A stretch of 64,000 nucleotides of DNA from an uncultured Clostridia bacterium (GCA_934662505.1 CAKUKE010000012.1:1-64000), one strand, 5' to 3'; shown: positions 7,752 through 15,906, counted from the first letter of the stretch. Notes: a model not told the origin generated them from the letters alone. Program-made: numbers and translations.

Positions 7752-8662
7752 GAGACATGATCTGCATCACCCATCTTCAAAAAAGGTTCGGCGACATTCA
7801 CGCTGTAAACGATCTGAGCTTCCGGGTCAGAGAGGGCGAACTGTTCGCTTTTTTAGGCGTGAACGGCGCGGGGAAATCGACGACCATCAACATTCTGTGC
7901 GGTCAGCTGCCCAGAGACGGAGGCACTGTTGAAATCTGCGGCATGCGGCCGGAGGAACATCCGGAAGCCGTCCGGCGTTGTCTGGGCGTGGTGTTTCAGA
8001 ATTCTGCGCTGGACAGAGAACTGACGGTTCGGGAAAATCTGGAAAGCAGGGCGGCGCTCTACGGCATTCGGGGCGCGGCTTTCCGGCAGCGTCTTTATGA
8101 ACTGGCGCAGCAGCTGGATTTTGAGACCCTGCTGAAAAGACCGCTTGGTAAACTGTCCGGTGGTCAGCGCCGGCGTATCGATATTGCCCGCGCGCTGCTC
8201 CATGATCCCAGGATTCTGATTCTGGACGAGCCCACGACAGGGCTGGATCCGCAGACCCGTACGCTGTTGTGGCGCGTCATCGGCGAGATGCGCCGTCAGA
8301 AAGGACTGACGGTGTTCCTCACGACCCACTATATGGAAGAAGCTGCCGACGCGGACAATGTCGTCATTCTTGAACACGGTCAGATTGTTGCCGAGGGAAC
8401 GCCTCTGACGCTGAAAAACACCTATACAGGCGACTTTATTACGCTGTATGGTGCGACTGAAGCGGAAGTAAAAATGCTTCAGGCGCCCTATACCGTGCTT
8501 CCCGGCGCTTTCAGGGTGTCGGTACCCTCCACGCAGGCCGCCACCGATATGATCCTGCGTCACCCGGAGGTATTCAGAGATTATGAGATTGTCAAGGGAA
8601 AAATGGACGATGTGTTTCTGGCCGTGACCGGCCGCAAACTGGAGGGAGGCGAAGCAAAATGA
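7748..8662 (+). CDS. ABC transporter ATP-binding protein (DrrA/ABC-2 type)
   Basis: A 304-aa ATPase with Walker A GVNGAGKST, signature LSGGQRRRIDIARAL, Walker B ILILDEPTTGLD and the H-loop TTHYMEEAA. The C-terminal 80 residues are the extension usual in DrrA/CcmA-type exporters. It starts within the stop of the preceding gene and its own stop overlaps the permease start by 4 nt, so the subunits are made together. The substrate is unknown; relatives export drugs, lipids or peptides. Confidence 0.92.
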   Translation: MRDMICITHLQKRFGDIHAVNDLSFRVREGELFAFLGVNGAGKSTTINILCGQLPRDGGTVEICGMRPEEHPEAVRRCLGVVFQNSALDRELTVRENLESRAALYGIRGAAFRQRLYELAQQLDFETLLKRPLGKLSGGQRRRIDIARALLHDPRILILDEPTTGLDPQTRTLLWRVIGEMRRQKGLTVFLTTHYMEEAADADNVVILEHGQIVAEGTPLTLKNTYTGDFITLYGATEAEVKMLQAPYTVLPGAFRVSVPSTQAATDMILRHPEVFRDYEIVKGKMDDVFLAVTGRKLEGGEAK

Positions 8663-9561
8663 CGGGGCTCCTTGCACTGGTCAGACGCAACATCAAACTG
8701 TATTTTAAAGATAAGGGCATGTTTTTTTCATCGCTGATCACGCCGGTCATCCTGCTGGTGCTTTACGCTACTTTTTTAAGAAAAGTCTATGACGATTCCT
8801 TTCGCTCTGCGCTGGCAGCCGCTCAGGCTTCCATCCCGAACGACGTGATCGCCGGGTGCGCAGGCGGTCAGCTCGTCTCCTCGCTGCTGGCGGTCAGCTG
8901 CATAACGGTGGCCTTCTGCTCCAACCTGCTGACAATCCGGGATAAGACCAGCGGCGCCCGGCAGGATCTGACCGTTTCCCCTGTCCGCCCCGGCGTGCTG
9001 GCGCTGGGCTACTACCTTTCTACCCTGCTGTCCACCCTCATCATCAATTTCTTTGCGCTGGCCATCTGTCTTGGCTATCTTGGTCTCACAGGCTGGTTCA
9101 TGACGGCGGCGGACGTTGCTGCCGTGACGCTGGATGTGTTTCTGCTCTCCATGTTCGGAACCGCGCTTTCCTCCTGCGTCAACTTTTTTCTGTCTACAGA
9201 CGGCCAGTCCTCTGCGGTGGGTACCGTTGTCAGCGCAGGATACGGCTTCATTTGCGGCGCGTACATGCCTATTTCCAGCTTCGGAGCAGGGCTGCAGAAA
9301 GCGCTGTCCTTTCTGCCCGGCACCTACGGTACCAGTCTGCTGCGCAACCATGCGCTGAGGGGCGTATTCCGGAAAATGGCGGCGCTCGGCATTCCGGAGC
9401 AGGCTATTTCTGCCGTTCGGGAAGGGGTGGACTGCAGCTTCTCCTTCCTTGGAACGCCTGTGGACGTCCCGAGCATGTATGCAGTCCTGACGGGCAGCAT
9501 TCTCGTGCTCATTGCCGTGTATGTTGCGCTCAACATGCTTTCCCGCAAAGGCCGTTCCTGA
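8659..9561 (+). CDS. ABC-2 type transporter permease
   Basis: A 300-aa membrane protein with six predicted helices: SLITPVILLVLYATF near the N-terminus, an extracytoplasmic region, then helices through LVSSLLAVSCITVAF, LIINFFALAICLGYL and a C-terminal TGSILVLIAVYVALNML. It fits the ABC2_membrane family (DrrB-like) and is the only permease in the operon, so it probably homodimerises with two copies of the ATPase. It is followed by a strong bidirectional terminator. Confidence 0.9.
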   Translation: MTGLLALVRRNIKLYFKDKGMFFSSLITPVILLVLYATFLRKVYDDSFRSALAAAQASIPNDVIAGCAGGQLVSSLLAVSCITVAFCSNLLTIRDKTSGARQDLTVSPVRPGVLALGYYLSTLLSTLIINFFALAICLGYLGLTGWFMTAADVAAVTLDVFLLSMFGTALSSCVNFFLSTDGQSSAVGTVVSAGYGFICGAYMPISSFGAGLQKALSFLPGTYGTSLLRNHALRGVFRKMAALGIPEQAISAVREGVDCSFSFLGTPVDVPSMYAVLTGSILVLIAVYVALNMLSRKGRS

Positions 9562-9584
9562 ATCCCGTGCAGGGAACGCAAATA

Positions 9585-9613
9585 AAATGCCGGAGGAATC
9601 ACCTCCGGCATTT
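9585..9613. terminator. Bidirectional terminator between convergent genes
   Basis: AAATGCCGGAGG (9585-9596) and CCTCCGGCATTT (9602-9613) form a perfect 12-bp stem with a 5-nt loop. It serves the ABC permease (plus) and the isomerase (minus). Confidence 0.85.
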
Positions 9614-9652
9614 ATTGTTTCACCCCGCAGGGACAGAAAATGTAAAGATCCG

Positions 9653-10621
9653 TCAGGCCCAGTACATGTCGCCGGGCGTCGTGGTCATCATGACGTCCTG
9701 CATCAGACGGATGGCCTTGGTGAGGCCTTCTTCGCCGCTCATCAGACCGTCCTCATGCTCGATGGAAACCGGACCTTCATAACCGGCCAGACGCAGCGCG
9801 CTGACGAAGTCCTTCCACATTTTTTCATCGTGACCGTACCCCACGGTGCGGAAGATCCACGACCGTTCGCGCACTTTGGTAAAGTTCTTGGTATCCAGCA
9901 CACCGTTATGGGCGATATTGAACTGGTTCAGCGCAGTATCCTTGGCATGAATGAAATGGATCGCGTCGCCGCCCAGATAACGAACCGCTTCGCAGGGATC
10001 GATGCCCTGCCAGAACAGATGGCTGGGATCCAGATTCGCGCCCAGCGTAGGACCTACCGCCTCGCGGATGCGGAGCATCGTTTCGGGGTTGTACACGCAG
10101 AAGCCGGGGTGCATTTCAAAGGCGATCTTGTAAATGCCGTGATCGTTGGCAAAGGCGGCCATCTTTTTCCAGTAAGGGATCAGCACTTCGTTCCACTGGT
10201 AATCCAGAATGGCAGGGTAATCCTGCGGCCATGCACAGGTGACCCAGTTGGGCGTTTTGTCATCCTTGCTGCCGCCCGGGCAGCCGGAGAAGGTGACGAC
10301 CCGGTCTACCCCCAGCTTTTCAGCCAGCAGAATGGCGTTTACAAAGTCGTCTTCGTATTTCCTGGCCTGCGCCTTGTCGGGATGCACCGCGTTGCCATGC
10401 GCGGACAGCGCGCTGATCTCCATGTTGTACTTTTTAAAGGTATCTTTAAATTCCTGCAGCTTTTTTTCATCGTGCAGCAGCACCTCCGGGTCGCAGTGCG
10501 CTTTGCCCGGGAAACCGCCGCAGCCAATTTCCACCGCGTGTACGCCGCGGTCGCTGAGAAACTTGAGCGCTTCGTCCAGAGAACGGTCGCCCAACGCCAC
10601 TGCCAGAACGGATAATTTCAT
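9653..10621 (-). CDS. Sugar phosphate isomerase/epimerase family protein
   Basis: A 322-aa AP-endonuclease-2-like TIM barrel, the fold of IolE, hydroxypyruvate isomerase and related sugar epimerases. Recognisable strand ends with candidate metal ligands are HAVEIGCGG, FEMHPGF, ANLDPSHLFW, FIHAKDT and SIEHED. ATG 10621 was chosen because GGAGGGAAG precedes it, dropping 16 residues of an upstream extension. Its start overlaps the stop of the methyltransferase gene by 4 nt. The substrate is not predictable: no sugar transporter or kinase lies nearby. Confidence 0.85.
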   Translation of the reverse strand: MKLSVLAVALGDRSLDEALKFLSDRGVHAVEIGCGGFPGKAHCDPEVLLHDEKKLQEFKDTFKKYNMEISALSAHGNAVHPDKAQARKYEDDFVNAILLAEKLGVDRVVTFSGCPGGSKDDKTPNWVTCAWPQDYPAILDYQWNEVLIPYWKKMAAFANDHGIYKIAFEMHPGFCVYNPETMLRIREAVGPTLGANLDPSHLFWQGIDPCEAVRYLGGDAIHFIHAKDTALNQFNIAHNGVLDTKNFTKVRERSWIFRTVGYGHDEKMWKDFVSALRLAGYEGPVSIEHEDGLMSGEEGLTKAIRLMQDVMMTTTPGDMYWA

Positions 10622-11217
10622 TTTTCTTCCCTCCGTAATGGGGTCTCCTGACGCTGAATGACAAAGCATTCCGGCGCACCGGGCCCCGCATTGATAAAGG
10701 ATTGCCTGAGTACATTATAACCCTGCGGCGGTAATTGTGCAAGGTATTCCGTCAGAAACGTTCTTTCTTCTTCCCCGGCCGCATGCCCCGGATAAACGCA
10801 GACGGTGCACACCCCCATAGGCGACAGCAGCAAAAGCGCGGCGCTCACCGCTTCAAAGGTGGTCGACCAACGGGTGGTGACGGTCTTGTCGCCGCCCGGC
10901 AGCCAGCCCAGATTGAACGCGACGACCCGCACGGGCGTATGAACATATTCTGCCATATGCTCATGACCGTCGCAAATCAGGTCGACGCGACTCTCCAAAT
11001 GTGCGTCCCGCAGCCGGGCGCCTGTCATCTCCAGCGCCTGCTGCTGCACGTCAAAGGCGTAAACATGCCCCTCCGCGCCAACCAGGCCGGCCAGCAGACA
11101 GGTGTCATGACCGTTGCCCATGGTGGCGTCCACCACCGTGTCGCCCGGACGCACCGCTTGTTTCCATACATCCGCCGCCAGAAAACGGGCGGAACGCAAT
11201 ACATACGCTTCGCTCAT
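10618..11217 (-). CDS. Class I SAM-dependent methyltransferase, YtqB/rRNA-methylase family
   Basis: A 199-aa protein with SAM motif I (VVDATMGNGHDT, residues 28-39), the acidic loop YAFDVQ and FNLGWLPGGD, which is characteristic of the YtqB family (Pfam rRNA methylase). The related B. subtilis MnmM modifies tRNA wobble uridine, so a tRNA role is plausible. It lies between rluB and the isomerase with 4-nt overlaps on both sides. The family is certain; the RNA target is inferred. Confidence 0.85.
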   Translation of the reverse strand: MSEAYVLRSARFLAADVWKQAVRPGDTVVDATMGNGHDTCLLAGLVGAEGHVYAFDVQQQALEMTGARLRDAHLESRVDLICDGHEHMAEYVHTPVRVVAFNLGWLPGGDKTVTTRWSTTFEAVSAALLLLSPMGVCTVCVYPGHAAGEEERTFLTEYLAQLPPQGYNVLRQSFINAGPGAPECFVIQRQETPLRREEK

Positions 11218-11921
11218 ACGGACGCCCTGAGCCGTTTCACTTCATCCGGGCGCAGCTCGCGCCACGCGCCGCGGGGCAGGTCGCCCAGATCCAGACAGCC
11301 AAAGCGCACCCGCCTGAGCATCAGCACCTTATGTCCGACGGCCTCGAACATGCGGCGTACCTGACGGTTGCGCCCTTCGTGAATGGTTACCAGCACCACC
11401 GTGGCAAAGGTCTCTTTTTTGATGATGCGTACCTTGGCCGGAGAAGTCATATGGTCGTCCAGCATCACGCCCTGACGGAGCGCCCGAACGCTTTCCAGAG
11501 ACAGGTCGCCCGTCACCCGCGCCAGATACCCCTTGTCCACCTCGTTGCTGGGGTGCATCATTTTATCGGCCAGTTCTCCGTCGTTGGTCAGCAAAAGCAG
11601 CCCTTCGCTGTCAAAGTCCAGCCGCCCTACCGGGTAAAGCCGAACAGGATAATCCCGAAAATGATCCATCACCGTGGGCCGCCCTTCCGGGTCGGACACG
11701 GTGGTCACCTCGCCGATGGGCTTGTGGTAGAGCAGATACTTTTTTTCAGTTTCCAGCCGGACGGGCTTGCCGTTTACGCAGACCGCGTCGCCTTCCGCCA
11801 CCTGAACGCCCATTTCAGTGATGACCCGTCCGTTGACGGATACCTGACCGGCCGCGATCATCTCCTCCGCATGTCTGCGGCTGGCAACGCCGCACTGCGC
11901 CAGATACTTCTGTAACCGCAT
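11214..11921 (-). CDS. rluB: 23S rRNA pseudouridine synthase, RluB/RsuA family
   Basis: A 235-aa enzyme with an N-terminal S4 RNA-binding domain (RLQKYLAQCGVASRRHAEEMI, 2-22) and an RsuA-type catalytic domain carrying VGRLDFDSEGLLLLTNDG with the catalytic Asp. The GRNRQVRRMF motif is typical of the family. It probably isomerises a uridine in 23S rRNA, as RluB does near position 2605. The SD is AGGAGAG. The gene begins 25 nt after the point where the dacF anchor frame would end. Confidence 0.92.
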   Translation of the reverse strand: MRLQKYLAQCGVASRRHAEEMIAAGQVSVNGRVITEMGVQVAEGDAVCVNGKPVRLETEKKYLLYHKPIGEVTTVSDPEGRPTVMDHFRDYPVRLYPVGRLDFDSEGLLLLTNDGELADKMMHPSNEVDKGYLARVTGDLSLESVRALRQGVMLDDHMTSPAKVRIIKKETFATVVLVTIHEGRNRQVRRMFEAVGHKVLMLRRVRFGCLDLGDLPRGAWRELRPDEVKRLRASV

Positions 11922-11945
11922 CGTTTTCTCTCCTGTTTTTATATT

Positions 11946-12029
11946 TCAGCTTCTTTTGAATGCCATTCCCAGCCATAGCAAGGCGCCGAGACAGGCAAGC
12001 ACCGCCAGCGCGTACTGCCAGCGGGGATC
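11946..12029 (-). other. Out-of-frame membrane-anchor segment of dacF
   Basis: Reading on from the dacF stop in the +1 frame gives 27 codons: DPRWQYALAVLACLGALL, then WLGMAFKRS and a stop. This is a clean transmembrane helix with a basic end, as expected for the C-terminal anchor of DacF/PBP5-type carboxypeptidases, and it fills the gap up to rluB. It implies a one-base indel (real or from sequencing) or recoding at the dacF stop. Confidence 0.65.
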
Positions 12030-13137
12030 AAGTGTCCGGAAGCCCCGGCCATCCTTCAAGGACGGTACGGAGGAAGAAGCGAAAAGACGCCTCAGGCACA
12101 TCCTGCGCCGCCCGCAGCGCCACCCGGTCGATCTCTTCTCCGTTGTCCAGCGCTACCGCCTGTCCGATCACGTCCCCGCGGCGAATGCCGGCGGCCACGG
12201 TCTCCGGCAATTCCAGCCGTACCTCCGGCCACAACCCGCGCAGCATGGGCACCGACAGCGCCCGTTCTGCGTACGCATCCACCTTCGTCGTTTCTCCGCC
12301 CGTCACCTGCACGCTGGCGGCGCTTTGCCCCGCCCGAAGAACCGTGACGAGCCCATACTGTTCAAACACATTGTCCAGCAGACGGGCGGCTTCGTTGAAC
12401 CAGTCCGGGCAGTTGAGCACCACGCCGATGAGTTCCATTCCGTCCCGCGCCGCGGAAAAAACAAGACATCTTCCCGCTTTGGCCGTATAGCCGGTTTTAA
12501 TGCCGGTTGCACCGTCATAGGAGGAAAGCAGCCGGTTTTTGTTGGTCACCACCCGGGAATAGTCATGCGCCGCCCATGGCAGATACGCTTTTCGGGTGGA
12601 TACGATGGTACGGAACGCTTCCAGATCCATGGCCTTTCGTGCGATGAGCGCCATATCCCACGCCGTGGTGTGATGTGCTGCGTTCGGCAGACCATGGGGC
12701 GTTGCGAACACGGTGTTCTCGCACCCCAGTTCTTCCGCCCGTTCGGTCATCATACGGCAGAAGTTTTCCACCGTCCCGCCGACGTGCTCCGCGATGGCGA
12801 CTGCCGCGTCGTTGCCGCTGGCCAGCATCAGGCCGTAGAGCATCTGCTCCATGGTCAGGCTTTCTCCTTCGGCCAGATAAATGCTGGTGCCGGGCACGCC
12901 GAAAGCGTTTCGGCCTGCGGTCACCGTTTCATCCAGCGAAGCATTTTCCAGCGCAATCAGCGCGGTCATGACCTTTGTCGTAGACGCCATGGGAAGCGCT
13001 TCGTGGGCGTTATGCGCATACAGCACCCGTCCCGTGTTTCTTTCGATCACAATGGAGGAACGGGACGTATCTGCCAGCGCACCTCCATTATACAGGAGAA
13101 CAGCTGCAAATAAAAGTCCCCCCAGCAGTCTTTTCAT
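12028..13137 (-). CDS. dacF: D-alanyl-D-alanine carboxypeptidase (DacF/PBP5 family), frame interrupted before the anchor
   Basis: A serine peptidase that trims the terminal D-Ala of peptidoglycan pentapeptides; DacF homologues act in spore cortex formation. The 369-aa frame has a signal peptide (1-22), catalytic SxxK (STTK, residues 52-55), SGN (LASGNDA) and KTG (GIKTGYTAKAG), then a beta-rich C-terminal domain (to about FRFFLRTVLEG). It stops at WPGLPDT without an anchor; the expected membrane helix follows in the +1 frame. As written the enzyme would be released from the cell surface. Its start overlaps the gerW stop by 4 nt. Confidence 0.9.
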   Translation of the reverse strand: MKRLLGGLLFAAVLLYNGGALADTSRSSIVIERNTGRVLYAHNAHEALPMASTTKVMTALIALENASLDETVTAGRNAFGVPGTSIYLAEGESLTMEQMLYGLMLASGNDAAVAIAEHVGGTVENFCRMMTERAEELGCENTVFATPHGLPNAAHHTTAWDMALIARKAMDLEAFRTIVSTRKAYLPWAAHDYSRVVTNKNRLLSSYDGATGIKTGYTAKAGRCLVFSAARDGMELIGVVLNCPDWFNEAARLLDNVFEQYGLVTVLRAGQSAASVQVTGGETTKVDAYAERALSVPMLRGLWPEVRLELPETVAAGIRRGDVIGQAVALDNGEEIDRVALRAAQDVPEASFRFFLRTVLEGWPGLPDT

Positions 13138-13565
13138 GCCTGTGAACCGTCCTTTTTTTCACAGCCGGGCTTATTTTTTTCCTTATCAGAAGGAAACAAC
13201 GCCTTCACGTCCTCCAGCAGCTTCGGCACGCAGTTCATCGCGCGCTCGGCCAGCGTCACATTTTGCGCAGGCAGCATGTATACGCCGTTTTCTCCAACCA
13301 CCAGAAAACCGACGGGCTGTACGGATACGCCCGCGCCGGATCCGCCGGCAAAGGGCGCGCACGCCAGCGTCGCTTCCTGAATGGCATTTTTCGTGTCGTA
13401 CTCGCCACCGCCGGAGACAAAACCGAAGGAAACCTTGGAAATGGGAATGATCGTATCCCCGCTGACGGCCTGAATGGGATCCCCCACCACCGTATTGACG
13501 TCTACCATGTCCTTCATGTTCTCCAGCGTGGTCTGCATCAGGTTTTCAATCGGGTGTTTATCCAT
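13134..13565 (-). CDS. gerW: GerW/YtfJ family sporulation protein
   Basis: A 143-aa protein with the family pattern: an N-terminal helix (HPIENLMQTTLENMKDMVD), GDPI.....TIIPISKVSFGFVSGGGE, then a glycine-rich stretch GGSGAGVSVQPVGFLV. B. subtilis YtfJ (GerW) is made in the forespore and is needed for L-alanine germination. ATG 13565 is supported by GGAGAAAGG. It overlaps ytfI by 8 nt upstream and dacF by 4 nt downstream. The grouping with dacF supports a sporulation operon. Confidence 0.92.
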   Translation of the reverse strand: MDKHPIENLMQTTLENMKDMVDVNTVVGDPIQAVSGDTIIPISKVSFGFVSGGGEYDTKNAIQEATLACAPFAGGSGAGVSVQPVGFLVVGENGVYMLPAQNVTLAERAMNCVPKLLEDVKALFPSDKEKNKPGCEKKDGSQA

Positions 13566-14109
13566 GACGACCTTTCTCCTTTCTCTGCGCCGCGCCATAG
13601 ACCAGCAGGGCGACGGCTCCGACCAGAAATAGATTTCCCAGCCGGGCACGGACTATGCAGCCGCTGCGCAGGGAGGACTTCCCGTCGAAGCGGGCGCGGG
13701 AACAGAGCACCATCCGTTTCCGAACGCACCCGCCCAGTACCTTGAAAAAGGCATCCGTCAACGCATTGACCGCCGCGTCTGCGAACCCTGCTTCAAGGAC
13801 GACCCATGCATGCTCCATCGTGAGCGTCCGTTGCAGCGTCCCTTTGAACGCGGCGCTGCGCCAGAGGGTGCGAACGGTTGGAAAAAATGCGGGACTTTTT
13901 CCTCTGCGGCGCTTCTTTTTTCCCAGCGGCGCAGGCAGCGGCTGCACTCCCGGCGGCGGAATCAGACGCTTTGCTCCCTGCCGCCGTATCCCCCACACCA
14001 TTACGCCCCAGCAAAGAAAGACGCCCTCCCCGCTCTGAGCGCTGATCATCGCGCCTGCACGCACAGGCGTAATCCAGAGTAAATACAGGCAAAGCAGCGC
14101 GACGGCCAT
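13558..14109 (-). CDS. ytfI: DUF2953 (YtfI-like) membrane protein
   Basis: A 183-aa protein with an N-terminal hydrophobic segment (VALLCLYLLWI), a basic Pro/Lys/Arg-rich linker (KKKRRRGK), a central region with RTLTMEHAWVVLEAGFADAA and a C-terminal hydrophobic segment (LGNLFLVGAVALLVYGAA). The position directly before ytfJ/gerW is conserved in Bacillus and Clostridia, where ytfI is a DUF2953 gene. The function is unknown; co-expression with gerW suggests a sporulation role. It is divergent from the padR operon. Confidence 0.7.
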   Translation of the reverse strand: MAVALLCLYLLWITPVRAGAMISAQSGEGVFLCWGVMVWGIRRQGAKRLIPPPGVQPLPAPLGKKKRRRGKSPAFFPTVRTLWRSAAFKGTLQRTLTMEHAWVVLEAGFADAAVNALTDAFFKVLGGCVRKRMVLCSRARFDGKSSLRSGCIVRARLGNLFLVGAVALLVYGAAQRKEKGRHG

Positions 14110-14137
14110 AGGCGCCTCCTTTTTTTAAAAATAATGC

Positions 14138-14166
14138 TTGACTTATAATACTATACGTCGTATAAA
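14138..14166 (+). promoter_or_regulatory. padR operon promoter with embedded palindromic operator
   Basis: TTGACT (14138-14143) and TATAAA (14161-14166) are 17 nt apart. The inverted repeat TATACG-T-CGTATA (14152-14164) overlaps the spacer and the -10 box, the usual layout for autoregulation by PadR-type repressors, which bind AT-rich palindromes of this kind. Confidence 0.7.
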
Positions 14167-14190
14167 AATATTCGAAAGGAGGAAAGGCTC

Positions 14191-14502
14191 ATGGACAACC
14201 AGTTAAAAAGAGGTCTGATCGAGGTTTGCGTACTGGCCTTTCTGCGAAAGGGCGACAGCTACGGTTACCAGCTGATCGGCGAGGTTTCTCAGCTGATCGA
14301 CGTGTCTGAATCCACCCTCTACCCGGTTCTGCGTCGGCTGGAGGCCGCTCAATGCCTCACCGTTTACTCCATGGAGCACAATGGCAGGCTCCGCAAGTAT
14401 TATGCCATTACAGAAAAAGGCCATGCACGCATTGCCGATTTCGTTGCAGAAAGCCAGATTCTGCTTCGCGTCATTGATTTTATCAGGGAGGAGCCGATAT
14501 GA
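14191..14502 (+). CDS. PadR-family transcriptional regulator
   Basis: A 103-aa winged-helix repressor. Typical family features are LKRGLIEVCVLAFLRKGDSYGYQL at the N-terminus, the recognition region ESTLYPVLRRLEAAQCL and the wing GRLRKYYAITEKG, then a short C-terminal helix, as in subfamily 2. The SD is AAAGGAGG. It probably represses its own operon through the palindrome in its promoter. Its stop overlaps the next start codon (ATGA). PadR regulators of HAAS/DUF4097 operons commonly respond to membrane or envelope stress. Confidence 0.92.
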   Translation: MDNQLKRGLIEVCVLAFLRKGDSYGYQLIGEVSQLIDVSESTLYPVLRRLEAAQCLTVYSMEHNGRLRKYYAITEKGHARIADFVAESQILLRVIDFIREEPI

Positions 14503-14651
14503 TGCCGCCACTCAATTTGACCGAACCGCGATATGAGACGTTTCCGTTTGGCGGACATGAAGCGGAAGAAACGCTGCGTTACACCGCTCTCCGGGAAGAA
14601 ATCAACCACCGTTCATTCCCGAACGTATTTATCGACTACACAAGGAGGTAA
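14499..14651 (+). CDS. Unrecognised 50-aa protein between padR and the HAAS/DUF4097 gene
   Basis: An open frame of 50 codons starts at the ATG overlapping the padR stop and begins MMPPLNLTEPRYETFPFGGH. It is hydrophilic with many charged residues (EAEETLRYTALREEINHR) and no membrane segment. Its last codons (AGG AGG TAA) contain the AAGGAGG ribosome site of the next gene, so three genes are coupled. The phasing with both neighbours argues that it is translated, but no family was recognised, and a translated spacer without its own function is possible. Confidence 0.5.
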   Translation: MMPPLNLTEPRYETFPFGGHEAEETLRYTALREEINHRSFPNVFIDYTRR

Positions 14652-14657
14652 AACAAC

Positions 14658-15821
14658 ATGAACCGTCAGGAGTATCTGAGCCGGCTGAATGCAGCCCTGT
14701 CCTTTCTTGATCAGGATGCGCGAACCACTGCCGTCAATTTTTACGCCGAAGTACTGGATGACCGTGTGGAAAATGGGATGACCGAGGAGGAAGCAACCGC
14801 CGGCATGGCAAGCGCTGAAGAAATCGCCGCGCAATTGCGGGAGGAAGGCGATCTGCAGCAGAACGTGTCTGCCGACTCGTCTGCAAAAAAAGAAAAAAAG
14901 CACGAAGTATTGAGCGATCTGTTTGAAGCGCTGACCGGGAAGCAGACTGAGCAGCCTGAAATGAAGGAATTTGTGGAGACCTTCCGACCTGAGGAAGTCA
15001 GGAAGCTGACCCTCTCCCTGCGCAACAGGGAGGTCCGTATCCGCTCGGGCGAGGGCGCGCTGGCGACCGTGCGTTACGACGCGCCCGCAGATCAGCCGCT
15101 CAACTGGACGGTTGAAAACGGCGAGGCCACACTGGACGATCCGTGGGTGGAACGCTCGCTGACCGTGCATCTGCTGAACTACACGTTCAGGACGGATAAC
15201 GGCAAAAGCACGCTGCATAACCTGATCAACGGTATCGCCTGCAGCAATCTGACCGTTACCGTCACGCTTCCCGCCGCGCAGATGGAAAAGATCAAAGCCG
15301 TGACCTCCAATGCCGCCATCGAACTGGAGAACCTGGCGCAGGTTCGGCGTTTCAAAGTCCGCACCAGCAACGGGTTGCTGCGCATGACCGACGTTACTGC
15401 ACAGGAGATCACCGGCCGCACCAGCAATGGTTCCATCCAGATGACGGACTGCCAGTTTGAGGAAAAAGCCGATCTGACCACCAGCAACGGTTCCATTCAG
15501 GCAGAAAACATCACTGCCGGCCGGTTCACGCTGACCACATCCAACGGCCGCGCCGTTGCCCGGCGCATTTCTGCCGCGGAGCGTCTGGACATGACCACCT
15601 CCAACAGCCGCATCGAGGCGGAAATCACATCTGCCGGAGCGGTCGCCCTGACCACCAGCAACGCTTCCGTGAACGCGACCCTCCCCGGGCGCATGGCAGA
15701 CTGGCAGATCACCAGCCGCACCAGCAACGCCCACAACGGTCTGCCTGCTTTTCAGGAGGGGGAAAAGCCGCTGTGCATCACCACCAGCAACGGCGCCATC
15801 AACGCATCCTTTGCAGGCTGA
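14658..15821 (+). CDS. HAAS (DUF1700) domain protein with C-terminal DUF4097 beta-helix repeats
   Basis: A 387-aa protein. Residues 1-75 are a HAAS/DUF1700 helical domain (MNRQEYLSRLNAALSFL). After a charged linker, residues 110-387 form a DUF4097-type repeat region with nine [RTV]TSN motifs spaced 19-22 residues apart, the spacing of one turn of a right-handed beta-helix. There is no signal peptide or membrane helix, so it appears cytoplasmic, unlike many DUF4097 proteins. It is the last gene of the padR operon and is followed by a terminator. In relatives these modules sense envelope state; the role here is inferred. Confidence 0.85.
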   Translation: MNRQEYLSRLNAALSFLDQDARTTAVNFYAEVLDDRVENGMTEEEATAGMASAEEIAAQLREEGDLQQNVSADSSAKKEKKHEVLSDLFEALTGKQTEQPEMKEFVETFRPEEVRKLTLSLRNREVRIRSGEGALATVRYDAPADQPLNWTVENGEATLDDPWVERSLTVHLLNYTFRTDNGKSTLHNLINGIACSNLTVTVTLPAAQMEKIKAVTSNAAIELENLAQVRRFKVRTSNGLLRMTDVTAQEITGRTSNGSIQMTDCQFEEKADLTTSNGSIQAENITAGRFTLTTSNGRAVARRISAAERLDMTTSNSRIEAEITSAGAVALTTSNASVNATLPGRMADWQITSRTSNAHNGLPAFQEGEKPLCITTSNGAINASFAG

Positions 15822-15906
15822 TGTGCGCCGTCCCTGCGTAAACTTTTCGGCGACCCGTGAACTTTCATCAAAGCCACCGTCAAAGCCGGTGTAAAGCAAC
15901 CCAAAA

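Noticed and set aside
12024..12045. Programmed +1 frameshift in dacF like that of prfB
   Set aside because: The site ACT TGA T differs from CTT TGA C, and no SD-like stimulator at the usual distance is visible. A base indel or sequence error remains more likely, so only the frame break itself is claimed.
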